Below are positions 38,327-48,010 of a stretch of 64,000 bases of DNA, one piece after another; position 1 is the first letter of the stretch, and each line of letters opens with the position of its first letter. Location: contig NZ_JHVN01000001.1 in NCBI RefSeq assembly GCF_000620165.1, positions 186,001-250,000 of the forward strand, in the 5' to 3' direction. The notes under the pieces are model-generated. The model saw only the letters and a list, made by a program, of their open reading frames with translations. It was not told the origin of the DNA and ran no database searches. The stretch comes from Anoxybacillus tepidamans PS2. GTDB taxonomy: Bacteria > Bacillota > Bacilli > Bacillales > Anoxybacillaceae. A program made the position numbers and the translations under genes.

Positions 38327-39388
38327 TTACATTGTTTCCAAAAGTCGAATCATATCGTCTAAATGAAACGGAGCCTGCCTCTTCATCGTTTCGGCGAAAG
38401 AACTAACCATTTTCAACGTTTTGATGCTATCAATGGGATGCTTTCCCGCCGCGCTTTCAGCCGATAACATGACGGCATTCGTTCCATCTAACACTGCTTG
38501 GAAAATATCTGTCACTTCCGCCCGTGTCGGTTTCTCATGCTCAATCATCGACTGCAGCATTTGTGTCGCCGTAATGACGTATTTGCCGGAGCGATTGCAC
38601 TCGTAAATCATCGCCTTTTGCAATAGAGGCACCCAAGCAAACGGCAATTCTACTCCTAAATCGCCCCGCGCGACCATTACTCCATCAGATTGGCCGAGAA
38701 TATCCGCAAAATTTTTGAGCGCCTCTAGCGTTTCAATTTTTGCGATCAACATCGGCTCGTTCGCGTTAAAGGAGCGAATCTGTTTGCGAATTTCACGTAA
38801 ATGATCCGCTGCCCTGACAAACGAACAAGCGATCATCTCCACCTTTTCATCAAGCAAAAAGCGTAAATCGCGTTGATCCTTTTCCGTCAAAGCAGGAAGA
38901 GACAACTTGGTACCAGGAACATTGACGCTTTTTCGGCTTCCAATAACGCCCCCTGTTACGACCTCTGTTTCGATCGATGAGTCTGTAACGTTTTTTACAA
39001 TAAGCTCAACTTCCCCATCATTCAGCAATATTTTCGCACCTACTTTTACGTCTTTGGCCATATTCGGGTAATCCACGCTTGCTTCTCTCTCGTTTCCAGC
39101 GCACGGAGTCATTTGCAATGTGAAAGGCTGTCCCTTTTTTAGCTCCGCCTTTCCCTCTTTTATGTCCCCAAGCCGAATTTTCGGCCCTTGCAAATCACCT
39201 AAAATTTTAATTGGCTTTCCCAATCGCTCACTTAGCGAGCGAACGGTGCGAATCACTTGTTGGTGCTGCGCATGGTCTCCGTGCGATAAATTAAGGCGCA
39301 CAATCGTCATGCCATGAACAATCAGTTCATAAATCATTTTCTCATGATTCGTCGCTGGGCCAATGGTGCAAATTTGGTCAATCGCCAT
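38327..39388 (-). CDS. Short pyruvate kinase paralog lacking the C-terminal domain
   Basis: A 353-residue protein that covers only the barrel and B domains of pyruvate kinase. Seen: ICTIGPAT, RLNLSHG (31-37), LGDLQGPKIRLG, the catalytic lysine and metal glutamate in AKIET (K217, E219), VARGDLGVELP with D243, and ATQMLQSM...KPTRAEVTD. Typical bacterial enzymes have about 470 residues, and Geobacillus types about 587; here the protein ends soon after the SAESAAGKHP segment, so the C-domain with its allosteric site and part of the tetramer interface is absent. Activity, if kept, would be unregulated. The main pyk with pfkA is not in this window. Confidence 0.85.
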   Translation of the reverse strand: MAIDQICTIGPATNHEKMIYELIVHGMTIVRLNLSHGDHAQHQQVIRTVRSLSERLGKPIKILGDLQGPKIRLGDIKEGKAELKKGQPFTLQMTPCAGNEREASVDYPNMAKDVKVGAKILLNDGEVELIVKNVTDSSIETEVVTGGVIGSRKSVNVPGTKLSLPALTEKDQRDLRFLLDEKVEMIACSFVRAADHLREIRKQIRSFNANEPMLIAKIETLEALKNFADILGQSDGVMVARGDLGVELPFAWVPLLQKAMIYECNRSGKYVITATQMLQSMIEHEKPTRAEVTDIFQAVLDGTNAVMLSAESAAGKHPIDSIKTLKMVSSFAETMKRQAPFHLDDMIRLLETM

Positions 39389-39474
39389 CGTTCATCTACC
39401 TCTTTCGCAAAAACTTTTTTTCTTAGTTTTGGCGATTTCGGCCCCTCTAAACCTCTTTTTCTTGCATGGTTGTT

Positions 39475-40074
39475 TTATCTATTTTTTCTGCGACGATAAA
39501 CTTGAAACGCGATATAGACAATTGTCGCCGCAACAGCTATAGCGATTACAGGGCGCAAATACGGCTGGGCAATTTCATCAATCTGTTGCCAATGGTTTCC
39601 TAAACGTTCGCCGAGAAACACAAAGAAAATCGACCATGGGATGACGGCACACACCGTATAGATCGTGAATTTAGACCACGACATTTTCGCAATCCCCGCC
39701 GGAATCGAAATCGCATGGCGGACTACTGGAATAAAACGCGCAGTAAAAATAACACCCGGCCCATATTTTTTAAACCATTCCTCTGCTAAATCTAAATGCT
39801 TTTTATTAATTAATAAATACTTGCCGTATTTATCTAAAAATGGACGGCCGCCGTAAAGCCCCATCCAATAAAGAAAAAGCTGCGCGATTGTGCCGCCAAT
39901 CGTTCCAGCAATCACCGCACCGACAAATGATACTTCCCCGCGTGACACGAGATACCCGGCATATGCCAGCACAATCTCGCTCGGAATGACTTCAATCATT
40001 AACGCGAGCGCAATTCCTATGTATCCTAAGTCAGCTAAAAAGGCAAAAATCGACTGAATTAAATCGTGCATCAT
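39475..40074 (-). CDS. DedA-family membrane protein
   Basis: A 199-residue DedA (SNARE-associated/VTT) protein. E-x2-PS-E in MIEVIPSEIVLAYAG (about 27-41) and the ARFIPVVRHAISIPAGI block (about 115-131) with the conserved F-R and G-x4-M are present. Members act in membrane homeostasis; some flip undecaprenyl phosphate or phosphatidylethanolamine. Which applies here is not shown. Nearby uppP is suggestive for undecaprenyl phosphate recycling, but the genes are separated by the kinase. Confidence 0.9.
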   Translation of the reverse strand: MMHDLIQSIFAFLADLGYIGIALALMIEVIPSEIVLAYAGYLVSRGEVSFVGAVIAGTIGGTIAQLFLYWMGLYGGRPFLDKYGKYLLINKKHLDLAEEWFKKYGPGVIFTARFIPVVRHAISIPAGIAKMSWSKFTIYTVCAVIPWSIFFVFLGERLGNHWQQIDEIAQPYLRPVIAIAVAATIVYIAFQVYRRRKNR

Positions 40075-40147
40075 TCTTCCTCCTATGTATAAAACAAGCT
40101 CTTATTACACCATATTCAAAACAAAATTATACTATACGATTGAAAAG

Positions 40148-40190
40148 AAAAAAATAAAAACGGCTATCCCCTTTGAAGAGATAGCCATTC
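40148..40190 (-). terminator. Terminator of gltT
   Basis: On the minus strand GGCTATC pairs with GATAGCC across a 12-base loop, followed by GTTTTTATTTTTTT. Confidence 0.88.
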
Positions 40191-40197
40191 ATGTTTA

Positions 40198-41463
40198 TTA
40201 TGCGCTTTTAACAACTTCCTCGACATATTTCGTTGCTTTTTCCTCGTTATACTGCCCTTCCCATTTAGACATGACAACAGCAGCTAGTGAGTTTCCAACT
40301 ACGTTTACAGCGGTGCGAGCCATGTCTAAAATACGGTCGATTCCAGCGATAAATGCTAAACCTTCCACAGGAATCCCTACGCTTCCTAACGTCGCTAACA
40401 AGACGACGAACGATACGCCCGGTACGCCGGCAATTCCTTTTGAGGTAACCATTAATACTAATAAAAGAGAGATTTGTTGCGAAATCGACATATCAATGCC
40501 GTAAAGCTGCGCAATAAAAATGGCTGCTAATGCTTGATAAAGCGTAGAACCGTCTAGGTTGAATGAATAACCTGTCGGAATAACAAATGATGTAATCGCT
40601 TTCGGACAACCGAATTTCTCCATTTTCTCCATGATCTTCGGAAGAACCGTTTCTGAGCTGGCCGTACTGTAAGCGAGAATCAACTCATCTTTTAAAATTT
40701 TAATGATATGCCATAGCTGAACTCCGACGAGCTTAGCAACAATGCCGAGCACAACGACAATGAAGAATAACATCGTGCCGTATACAACAATGACTAGCTT
40801 GCTCAATGGAACGAGCGATTGGACACCAAATTTTGAAACGGTTACACCGATTAAAGCAAAGACCCCAAACGGCGCAAACTTCATAATTTGGTTAGTTACA
40901 TAAAACATCGCTTCAGATACACCTTGGAAAAACTGAAGCACCACTTTCCCTTTTTCACCGATCGCCGCAACGCCCAATCCAAACATTACAGAGAAGAAAA
41001 TAATCGGCAGCATATTTCCTGTTGAAAGCGACTCAAAAATATTTTTCGGAACGATGTTGACAACTGTGTCAATCATCGAATGGCTTTGCACTTCGTTTGT
41101 CGTATCAACATATGTTTGGATGTCCGTTTTTTCAAGCGTTTTCATATTGACGCCTGTGCCTGGATGGAACAAGTTCGCTGCTAGCAATCCAACAACGATT
41201 GCTATTGTTGTAATAATTTCGAAATAAATAATTGTTTTTCCACCCAATTTTCCAAGCTTTTTTAAATCCCCAACATTCGCGACACCTACTACAAGGCTCG
41301 CAATCACAATTGGGATGACAATCATTTTAATGAGTCGAAGGAAGATATCTCCTATTGGCTGCAAATAGGTAGCCACTGTTGGATTTCCGTAGAAAATAGC
41401 CCCGACAGCAATACCGAGGATCAATCCGATAAAAATTTGCCAAGCTAATCCGATTTTTCTCAT
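40198..41463 (-). CDS. gltT: Proton/sodium-glutamate symporter GltT
   Basis: A 421-residue dicarboxylate/amino acid:cation symporter (DAACS). The sequence is nearly that of the well-studied Geobacillus stearothermophilus GltT: MRKIGLAWQIFIGLILGI, the serine-rich reentrant loop AYSTASSETVLP, the GYSFNLDGSTLYQA cation/substrate motif, and the MARTAVNVVGNSLAA helix 8 motif with the substrate-binding D-x2-R-x2-N. It imports glutamate and aspartate. Single-gene unit. Confidence 0.95.
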   Translation of the reverse strand: MRKIGLAWQIFIGLILGIAVGAIFYGNPTVATYLQPIGDIFLRLIKMIVIPIVIASLVVGVANVGDLKKLGKLGGKTIIYFEIITTIAIVVGLLAANLFHPGTGVNMKTLEKTDIQTYVDTTNEVQSHSMIDTVVNIVPKNIFESLSTGNMLPIIFFSVMFGLGVAAIGEKGKVVLQFFQGVSEAMFYVTNQIMKFAPFGVFALIGVTVSKFGVQSLVPLSKLVIVVYGTMLFFIVVVLGIVAKLVGVQLWHIIKILKDELILAYSTASSETVLPKIMEKMEKFGCPKAITSFVIPTGYSFNLDGSTLYQALAAIFIAQLYGIDMSISQQISLLLVLMVTSKGIAGVPGVSFVVLLATLGSVGIPVEGLAFIAGIDRILDMARTAVNVVGNSLAAVVMSKWEGQYNEEKATKYVEEVVKSA

Positions 41464-41656
41464 GTATCTACCCCCCTTTAGACATAAAGCAACAAAAGTT
41501 ATTCTAATATGTTCTTTTTGTTATGTCAAGAATATTCGTATAATAATGTAAATTATTACCTTTCATTTTTTTTATATGTCCAAACACGGACAGTCTTCCC
41601 CATTCATACATATAAGTATAGGCTAACGCCTAAAACAATAAGGGTGGGGTGAGAAC

Positions 41657-42367
41657 ATGTCAGGTATACTGTCTGCATTAGCATTCATTATGAAAGAACT
41701 AATGTTTTTAGTTTCATATATTAAAAACAACGCATTTCCCCAACCATTAAGCGCCCAAGAGGAAGAAAAATATTTACAACGGATGGCAGAGGGTGACGAG
41801 GAAGCGCGCAATCTGCTCATCGAGCATAACTTACGACTTGTGGCTCACATTGTAAAGAAGTTTGAAAATACGGGTGAAGATGCCGAAGATTTAATTTCCA
41901 TCGGCACAATCGGTTTAATTAAAGCAATCGAAAGCTATTCGCAAGGAAAAGGGACGAAGCTGGCCACATACGCAGCGCGGTGTATTGAAAACGAAATTTT
42001 AATGCATCTTCGTTCACTAAAAAAAACAAAAAAAGACGTGTCACTTCATGAACCGATCGGGCAAGACCGCGACGGAAACGAAATCAGCCTTATCGATGTG
42101 CTCAAATCGGAAGGTGAAGATGTGGCCGATGAAATTCATTTAAACATGGAAATTGAACAGGTGAAAAAGTACATCGACGTGCTTGACGAACGGGAAAAAG
42201 AAGTAATCATCAGCCGTTTTGGCTTGGATTTGCAGAAGGAAAAAACGCAGCGCGAAATCGCTAAAGAACTCGGCATCTCAAGAAGCTACGTCTCCCGCAT
42301 CGAAAAGCGGGCATTGATGAAAATGTTTCACGAGTTTTATCGCAATGAAAAAGAGAAAAGACGGTAA
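41657..42367 (+). CDS. sigK: RNA polymerase sporulation sigma factor SigK precursor
   Basis: A 236-residue pro-sigmaK, the late mother-cell sigma factor. The first 20 residues are the hydrophobic pro-sequence removed by SpoIVFB before Y21 ([14 protein letters not shown]). Regions 2.1-2.4 ([30 protein letters not shown] is the core, residues about 57-86) and region 4.2 ([24 protein letters not shown]) are complete. The gene is uninterrupted: no skin element. Start follows AAGGGTGGGGTGAGAAC. Confidence 0.96.
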   Translation: MSGILSALAFIMKELMFLVSYIKNNAFPQPLSAQEEEKYLQRMAEGDEEARNLLIEHNLRLVAHIVKKFENTGEDAEDLISIGTIGLIKAIESYSQGKGTKLATYAARCIENEILMHLRSLKKTKKDVSLHEPIGQDRDGNEISLIDVLKSEGEDVADEIHLNMEIEQVKKYIDVLDEREKEVIISRFGLDLQKEKTQREIAKELGISRSYVSRIEKRALMKMFHEFYRNEKEKRR

Positions 42368-42370
42368 CGA

Positions 42371-42404
42371 AAAATGGAGGCTGCTGCGCGCAGCCTCCAT
42401 TTTG
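42371..42404. terminator. Terminator after sigK
   Basis: AAAATGGAGGCTGC and GCAGCCTCCATTTT form a perfect stem with a TGCGC loop. It can serve sigK and the converging gene at 42411. Confidence 0.88.
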
Positions 42405-42410
42405 TGTTGA

Positions 42411-42857
42411 TCAAAGCTGAGATAGCTCAATGGCCTTCTCGATCGCTTCCCCCAATTGACCAGGCTGAAAGTCGTTTGGAAGGACCATATCAGGACCTAT
42501 TCCATCATATCCTTTACGCCCCTCATTTTTAGTAGGACAAACTTCATCCCCCTTCTCTTTTGTCCAAAACACCATCACTAGCTTCTTATTCTTTAACACT
42601 TTTGTGCGTCCCCGAATCTTTAAATATTTCTCTAACGGTATACGTGTATCGCCGTCCCACGGAATGCTATCGAATTGGTCCATAGTCTTAAGAGCGAATT
42701 CCTCTATATCCTCAATCGAATATGGATAAGCGAGTTCGTTCACAAGATGGATTTGGATCACTCCACCTGTTTTTTCATGGATTCCATTGGCTACAAAATA
42801 TAAGTGGCTATTTTCTGTATCAAAATATACGCTTACTAATTTTTCCTCATATGTCAT
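42411..42857 (-). CDS. Unrecognised 148-residue protein
   Basis: I do not recognise this gene. It is a soluble, acidic protein starting MTYEEKLVSVYFDTENSHLYF, with a predicted mixed alpha/beta layout, no signal peptide or membrane span, and a C-terminal KGYDGIGPDMVLPNDFQPGQ segment followed by an amphipathic helix. The start follows GGAGGGGCGATGG. Its size and composition recall stand-alone toxin-immunity or phage-related proteins, but no toxin gene is adjacent. Converges on sigK. Confidence 0.7.
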   Translation of the reverse strand: MTYEEKLVSVYFDTENSHLYFVANGIHEKTGGVIQIHLVNELAYPYSIEDIEEFALKTMDQFDSIPWDGDTRIPLEKYLKIRGRTKVLKNKKLVMVFWTKEKGDEVCPTKNEGRKGYDGIGPDMVLPNDFQPGQLGEAIEKAIELSQL

Positions 42858-42972
42858 CCATCGCCCCTCCGCCTGTGCACTGAAACTCGTTCATAAACAA
42901 TATTATAATCTCTAGGTACTAAAAAATCAGACGCCAAGCGCAAAATGCATTTGAATCATTCCGCATCAATAC

Positions 42973-43009
42973 CAAACGCCCGGAAACAACTCCCGGGCGT
43001 TTGTTTTTC
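42973..43009. terminator. Stem-loop downstream of the small-gene cluster
   Basis: AAACGCCCGG pairs with CCGGGCGTTT; TGTTTTTC follows on the plus strand, but only GGTATTG on the minus strand. It probably stabilises or ends the transcript of the microprotein cluster, though its U tract faces the other way. Confidence 0.65.
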
Positions 43010-43055
43010 TATCTATTCCCCTCTTAGAAATGAAGTAGCCGTAATACAGCGATGT

Positions 43056-43139
43056 TCATTGCGCTTCGACGCTGATTTCCGCACTAATAATTAATGCAAT
43101 CGCCGCTGTAATGACAATCCCCATCACCATTAAGAACAT
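43056..43139 (-). CDS. 27-residue hydrophobic peptide
   Basis: Starts MFLMVMGIVITAAIALII and ends SAEISVEAQ: a single membrane helix with a short acidic tail. A strong AAGGGAGGAATAAGGG ribosome site precedes the ATG. No family recognised. Last of four or five tiny frames on one strand downstream of a near-consensus promoter. Coding status rests on the ribosome site and composition only. Confidence 0.55.
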   Translation of the reverse strand: MFLMVMGIVITAAIALIISAEISVEAQ

Positions 43140-43171
43140 CCCTTATTCCTCCCTTAATAGTTCTTTTTCTA

Positions 43172-43261
43172 TTATTTTACACGAGAAAGAGGCAAGATTC
43201 GCCGCAAAGTTTTGAACAATTTATGAAGCCGGATTTTAAAAAAGAAAACGCGAAGCATCAT
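43172..43261 (-). CDS. 29-residue basic peptide
   Basis: MMLRVFFFKIRLHK, then LFKTLRRILPLSRVK: cationic and amphipathic, with an AAAGGGGG ribosome site seven bases ahead of the first ATG. The opening LRVFFFKIRLHK loosely recalls the start of YrzI-type peptides (LHLLFITVTIQRR), so it may be a diverged paralog. Composition would also suit a membrane-active peptide. Function unknown. Confidence 0.5.
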   Translation of the reverse strand: MMLRVFFFKIRLHKLFKTLRRILPLSRVK

Positions 43262-43278
43262 CGGCATTCCCCCTTTAG

Positions 43279-43335
43279 TTAGGTGGAATCCCCCGTTTCT
43301 GCCAGCCACATCATCATTCGAGATTTCGTCATCAT
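43279..43335 (-). CDS. Possible 18-residue methionine-rich peptide
   Basis: MMTKSRMMMWLAETGDST, preceded by a strong AAGGAGG site, in the spacer between yrzI and the basic peptide. It could instead be a translated linker that couples the two. Weakest of the cluster. Confidence 0.35.
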   Translation of the reverse strand: MMTKSRMMMWLAETGDST

Positions 43336-43353
43336 TTCTTACCATCCTCCTTC

Positions 43354-43494
43354 TTAAAATCGCTGATATATCGAACACTTCCGATCCATGATCTCCTCTT
43401 CAACCTGTTTGATCATCCTTTCTCTTTCGATCTCAGCTACCGTCCATTTTCTTCGTTGAATAGTAACTGTAATAAACAATAAATGTAGCGTCAT
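43354..43494 (-). CDS. yrzI: YrzI-family small sporulation protein
   Basis: A 46-residue peptide: MTLHLLFITVTIQRRKWTV, then AEIERERMIKQVEEE with a helical acidic/basic repeat, ending IYQRF. The pattern of a short hydrophobic start, QRR turn and charged helix is that of the YrzI family (Bac_small_YrzI), annotated as probable sporulation proteins. AAAGGAGGG ribosome site. Longer in-frame codons upstream fall inside the two stem-loops and are not taken. Confidence 0.8.
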   Translation of the reverse strand: MTLHLLFITVTIQRRKWTVAEIERERMIKQVEEEIMDRKCSIYQRF

Positions 43495-43517
43495 CGGTTT
43501 CCCTCCTTTCACATAAC

Positions 43518-43590
43518 AAAGCCGCAGGCAAATGATCTTCCTGCGGCTTTTGGGCGCAAAAAAGCCGCAAGAAACGATCCCTCCTGCGGC
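43518..43590 (-). promoter_or_regulatory. Tandem stem-loops between leader frame and yrzI
   Basis: Read on the minus strand, stem 1 (43564-43590) is GCCGCAGGAG...CTTGCGGC followed by TTTTTT, an intrinsic terminator. Stem 2 (43518-43550) is AAAGCCGCAGG...CCTGCGGCTTT with a shorter T tract. The upstream arm of stem 1 (GCCGCAGG) is also perfectly complementary to the downstream arm of stem 2 (CCTGCGGC), so the two structures are mutually exclusive with a third. This is the geometry of an attenuator. Confidence 0.7.
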
Positions 43591-43603
43591 GTTGCGTGCT
43601 TTT

Positions 43604-43693
43604 TCATACAATAACGATAGTAGTGTCATTGGAAGGTCGAATCGTTTGAATAAGTTTTATACAGTTGCTTGCGTGGGTTGTCATCGTCGCCAT
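43604..43693 (-). CDS. 29-codon leader reading frame
   Basis: MATMTTHASNCIKLIQTIR, ending in DTTIVIV. An AAGGAGGT ribosome site lies seven bases before the ATG, and the TGA is 14 bases before the terminator stem. Thirteen of 29 codons are Thr, Ile or Val. Position between a strong promoter and a terminator suggests a regulatory leader peptide, though it could also be a functional microprotein. Confidence 0.6.
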   Translation of the reverse strand: MATMTTHASNCIKLIQTIRPSNDTTIVIV

Positions 43694-43729
43694 CGTGTTC
43701 GACCTCCTTCAAAATAATTTACACAGGTA

Positions 43730-43758
43730 ATTATATCCAACAGAGAATAACTTGTAAA
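43730..43758 (-). promoter_or_regulatory. Near-consensus sigmaA promoter of the small-gene cluster
   Basis: TTTACA (43753-43758), a 17-base spacer, TATAAT (43730-43735) on the minus strand, about 35 bp ahead of the leader frame. Confidence 0.8.
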
Positions 43759-43842
43759 CGGCTCATGGTAAAAATAAGAAAAAAACCTATTCCCGCATAT
43801 GGGCAATAGGTTCAATGAACTGTTAATAAAATCGCACGATCG

Positions 43843-44088
43843 CTACAAAGACACTTCATCCTCATCGTCTAACTTCCGCAGACACGCCGCAGAACAGCGC
43901 GAAAAATAAATAGAGGCAGCCAAAAATACAACGATAGCGATGAGGACGAACGGTTTTTTGGCGGCCTCCAACGCATGCGGGATAATGGTCCCGAGATAAA
44001 AAAGAACGCTCACAGCAAACAGAACAAGACTGTAAGCTTTGTAATCGCTCGCTTTGGCGCGCAGTTGTTTCCGCTCCCGTTCGTTCAA
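43843..44088 (-). CDS. yrhC: YrhC-family membrane protein
   Basis: An 81-residue protein with two membrane helices (about 18-37 and 45-64) and a C-terminal cysteine-bearing RCSAACLRKLDDEDE. It corresponds to B. subtilis YrhC, last gene of yrrT-mtnN-mccA-mccB-yrhC, of unknown function. Separated from mccB by 73 bp. Confidence 0.85.
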   Translation of the reverse strand: MNERERKQLRAKASDYKAYSLVLFAVSVLFYLGTIIPHALEAAKKPFVLIAIVVFLAASIYFSRCSAACLRKLDDEDEVSL

Positions 44089-44161
44089 TTCTATTTCCTC
44101 CTCTTCTTCGCTTTTCCTTTTTTCAATGTACCATAGGAACGAAGATAGGAGGGGATGTAAT

Positions 44162-46221
<2,060 letters not shown>

Positions 46222-46268
46222 GTTGTCACCTCTTTCACAATATGAAAAAAGGAGAGAGCCCCCTCTCC

Positions 46269-46970
46269 TTATGAACGTTTCAATTCGTCCACCATCGCTT
46301 GAACAAGTTCGGATGAATGAAGCGCTGCTTTATGCAAAAACTGTTCAAACGATACATTCGACTCCTTCCCGGCAATGTCGGACAATGCACGAATGACAAC
46401 AAACGGAACGCCAAATTGGAAGCATACTTGCGCAATCGCTGCCGCTTCCATCTCGACCGCATACAAATCCGCAAGCTTTTCGCGCACAAACGCGACGCGC
46501 TCCGGATCGCTCATAAACGAATCGCCTGTGGCAATCAATCCTTTGACAACTTGAATCTCACGAATTTGCTCGGCGCTTGTTTCCGCTACCGCCACAAGCT
46601 TCGCATCGGCCGCATAACGCGCCGGCATGCCCGGCACTTGTCCGTATTCATAGCCAAATACCGTGACATCGACGTCGTGATGCACCACTTCCGTCGAAAT
46701 CACGATGTCGCCGACATTTAATGTTGATAAAAATCCACCGGCAGACCCTGTATTAATGACATAGTCCGGTTGAAAACGCTCAAGCAAAATCGTTGTCGAC
46801 ATCGCCGCATTGACCTTGCCGATTCCCGATTTTAATAAAATGACATCGACACCGTTTAATGTCCCTGTGTAAAATTCGCAATTGGCGACGACCGTATCTT
46901 GGCGGTTTTCCATTTTTTCGCGCAAAATCGCGACTTCTTCTTCCATCGCTCCAATAATCGCTACTTTCAT
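46269..46970 (-). CDS. mtnN: 5'-methylthioadenosine/S-adenosylhomocysteine nucleosidase
   Basis: A 233-residue nucleosidase that removes adenine from MTA and [14 protein letters not shown] at the start (with the catalytic glutamate), the TGSAGG loop and [12 protein letters not shown] near the end are diagnostic. The ATG at 46970 is preferred to a GTG one codon earlier. It supplies S-ribosylhomocysteine for the downstream mcc steps. Confidence 0.95.
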   Translation of the reverse strand: MKVAIIGAMEEEVAILREKMENRQDTVVANCEFYTGTLNGVDVILLKSGIGKVNAAMSTTILLERFQPDYVINTGSAGGFLSTLNVGDIVISTEVVHHDVDVTVFGYEYGQVPGMPARYAADAKLVAVAETSAEQIREIQVVKGLIATGDSFMSDPERVAFVREKLADLYAVEMEAAAIAQVCFQFGVPFVVIRALSDIAGKESNVSFEQFLHKAALHSSELVQAMVDELKRS

Positions 46971-46988
46971 CACTTCGACCTCTTTCGC

Positions 46989-47630
46989 TTATTGTTTCAC
47001 AGCCTCCATCAACCAAACAAAACGATTCAACGGCGCAAAGGAAACGGAGAAGCCGTGTTTTCCAAACATACTCTCAAGTACAGGCAGCGTCGTATAATAT
47101 TCGCGCTCTAGATCCTCGGCTAAATTATGAAACCCTTTCTCTTTCGCTTCCTTAATCATTTGCTCAAAGGCTTTTTGATCGACAAAGGCTGTATCCGCAA
47201 ACACTATTTTACCACCTTTGTTCAATCGCTTTCCATACTTGCTAATCGCTTGTTCTTTTTCCTCATCGGTTAAATGGTGGAACGCATACGTGCTGACGAT
47301 CGTATCAATTGCCTCGTCCGGCCACGGAAAGCTTAAGAAGTCGCCATCTTGAATCAGTACCGCATCTCCTAGTTTTTCATGTGCTTTTTCTCGCATCGGT
47401 GCCGACGGTTCAATGCCGTACACCTTTTTGCCGCTCTCAAGGAGTTTTTTCGTCAAATTCCCGGTTCCGACTCCGAACTCCAATACGACCGAGCCCGACT
47501 TTTCAACGACTGTATTTAAAATCGTATCGTATCCGGCAAATACGTCACGATACTCCTCATCATGTCCATGAACCGATTCATCATACGATTGTGCCCATGT
47601 TTCAAATAATTCAAGAAATTCTCTTCCCAT
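46989..47630 (-). CDS. yrrT: SAM-dependent methyltransferase YrrT
   Basis: A 213-residue class I methyltransferase beginning [20 protein letters not shown] with SAM site [16 protein letters not shown] (about 46-61). It corresponds to B. subtilis YrrT, the first gene of the sulfur-recycling operon; substrate unknown. Start at 47630 follows GGAGCG; the upstream in-frame ATGs lie in the promoter region. In B. subtilis this operon is repressed by CymR; a TATAGGAATTATT stretch at about 47650-47665 might be part of such a site, which I could not verify. Confidence 0.9.
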   Translation of the reverse strand: MGREFLELFETWAQSYDESVHGHDEEYRDVFAGYDTILNTVVEKSGSVVLEFGVGTGNLTKKLLESGKKVYGIEPSAPMREKAHEKLGDAVLIQDGDFLSFPWPDEAIDTIVSTYAFHHLTDEEKEQAISKYGKRLNKGGKIVFADTAFVDQKAFEQMIKEAKEKGFHNLAEDLEREYYTTLPVLESMFGKHGFSVSFAPLNRFVWLMEAVKQ

Positions 47631-47765
47631 GATGTCACGCTCCATAATGTTAATAATTCCTATAAGTATAGTATGAATTAAATATATTGCTGTTCTCAAT
47701 CTATCATAATTTTTTCGTTTATTCAATGGAAATATGCTAAACTACAGATGGAAAGGAGGAGCGGC

Positions 47766-47972
47766 ATGAACATTTCATTCGACTTGATTCAAGACAAGGT
47801 GGAATTTTTTGAGGCGACGGACTTAGCGACATTGGAGAAAAAAATTAATGAACAAATCGAACATAATAAAGCGATTTTGCTTGAGGTGCATCATGTGTCA
47901 CATCAAATGCATGTTGCGGAAAACGGCCAGCGCTTCTACAGCGCCGTTGTCCACTTCAAAGCGAAAAAATAA
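47766..47972 (+). CDS. yrzA: DUF2536 protein YrzA
   Basis: A 68-residue protein: MNISFDLIQDKVEFFEATDL, INEQIEHNKAILLEVHHVSHQ, AVVHFKAKK. It matches B. subtilis YrzA (DUF2536), of unknown function, divergent from yrrT as there. The start at 47766 follows GGAAAGGAGGAGCGGC; an ATG 18 bases upstream overlaps the ribosome site. Confidence 0.88.
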   Translation: MNISFDLIQDKVEFFEATDLATLEKKINEQIEHNKAILLEVHHVSHQMHVAENGQRFYSAVVHFKAKK

Positions 47973-48010
47973 ACGGATTTCTCGCAAAAAGAGAAATCCG
48001 TTTATTTTTT
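47968..48010. terminator. Bidirectional terminator between yrzA and yrrS
   Basis: AAACGGATTTCTC and GAGAAATCCGTTT form a perfect stem flanked by A and T runs; it serves both converging genes. Confidence 0.92.

Noticed and set aside
41560-41655. SigmaE promoter for sigK
   Set aside because: CATACATA resembles a -10, but no convincing -35 lies at the right distance; left unassigned.
43517-43629. 91-codon version of yrzI running through the stem-loops
   Set aside because: It would translate the terminator stems; the 46-codon form has an AAAGGAGGG site and matches YrzI.
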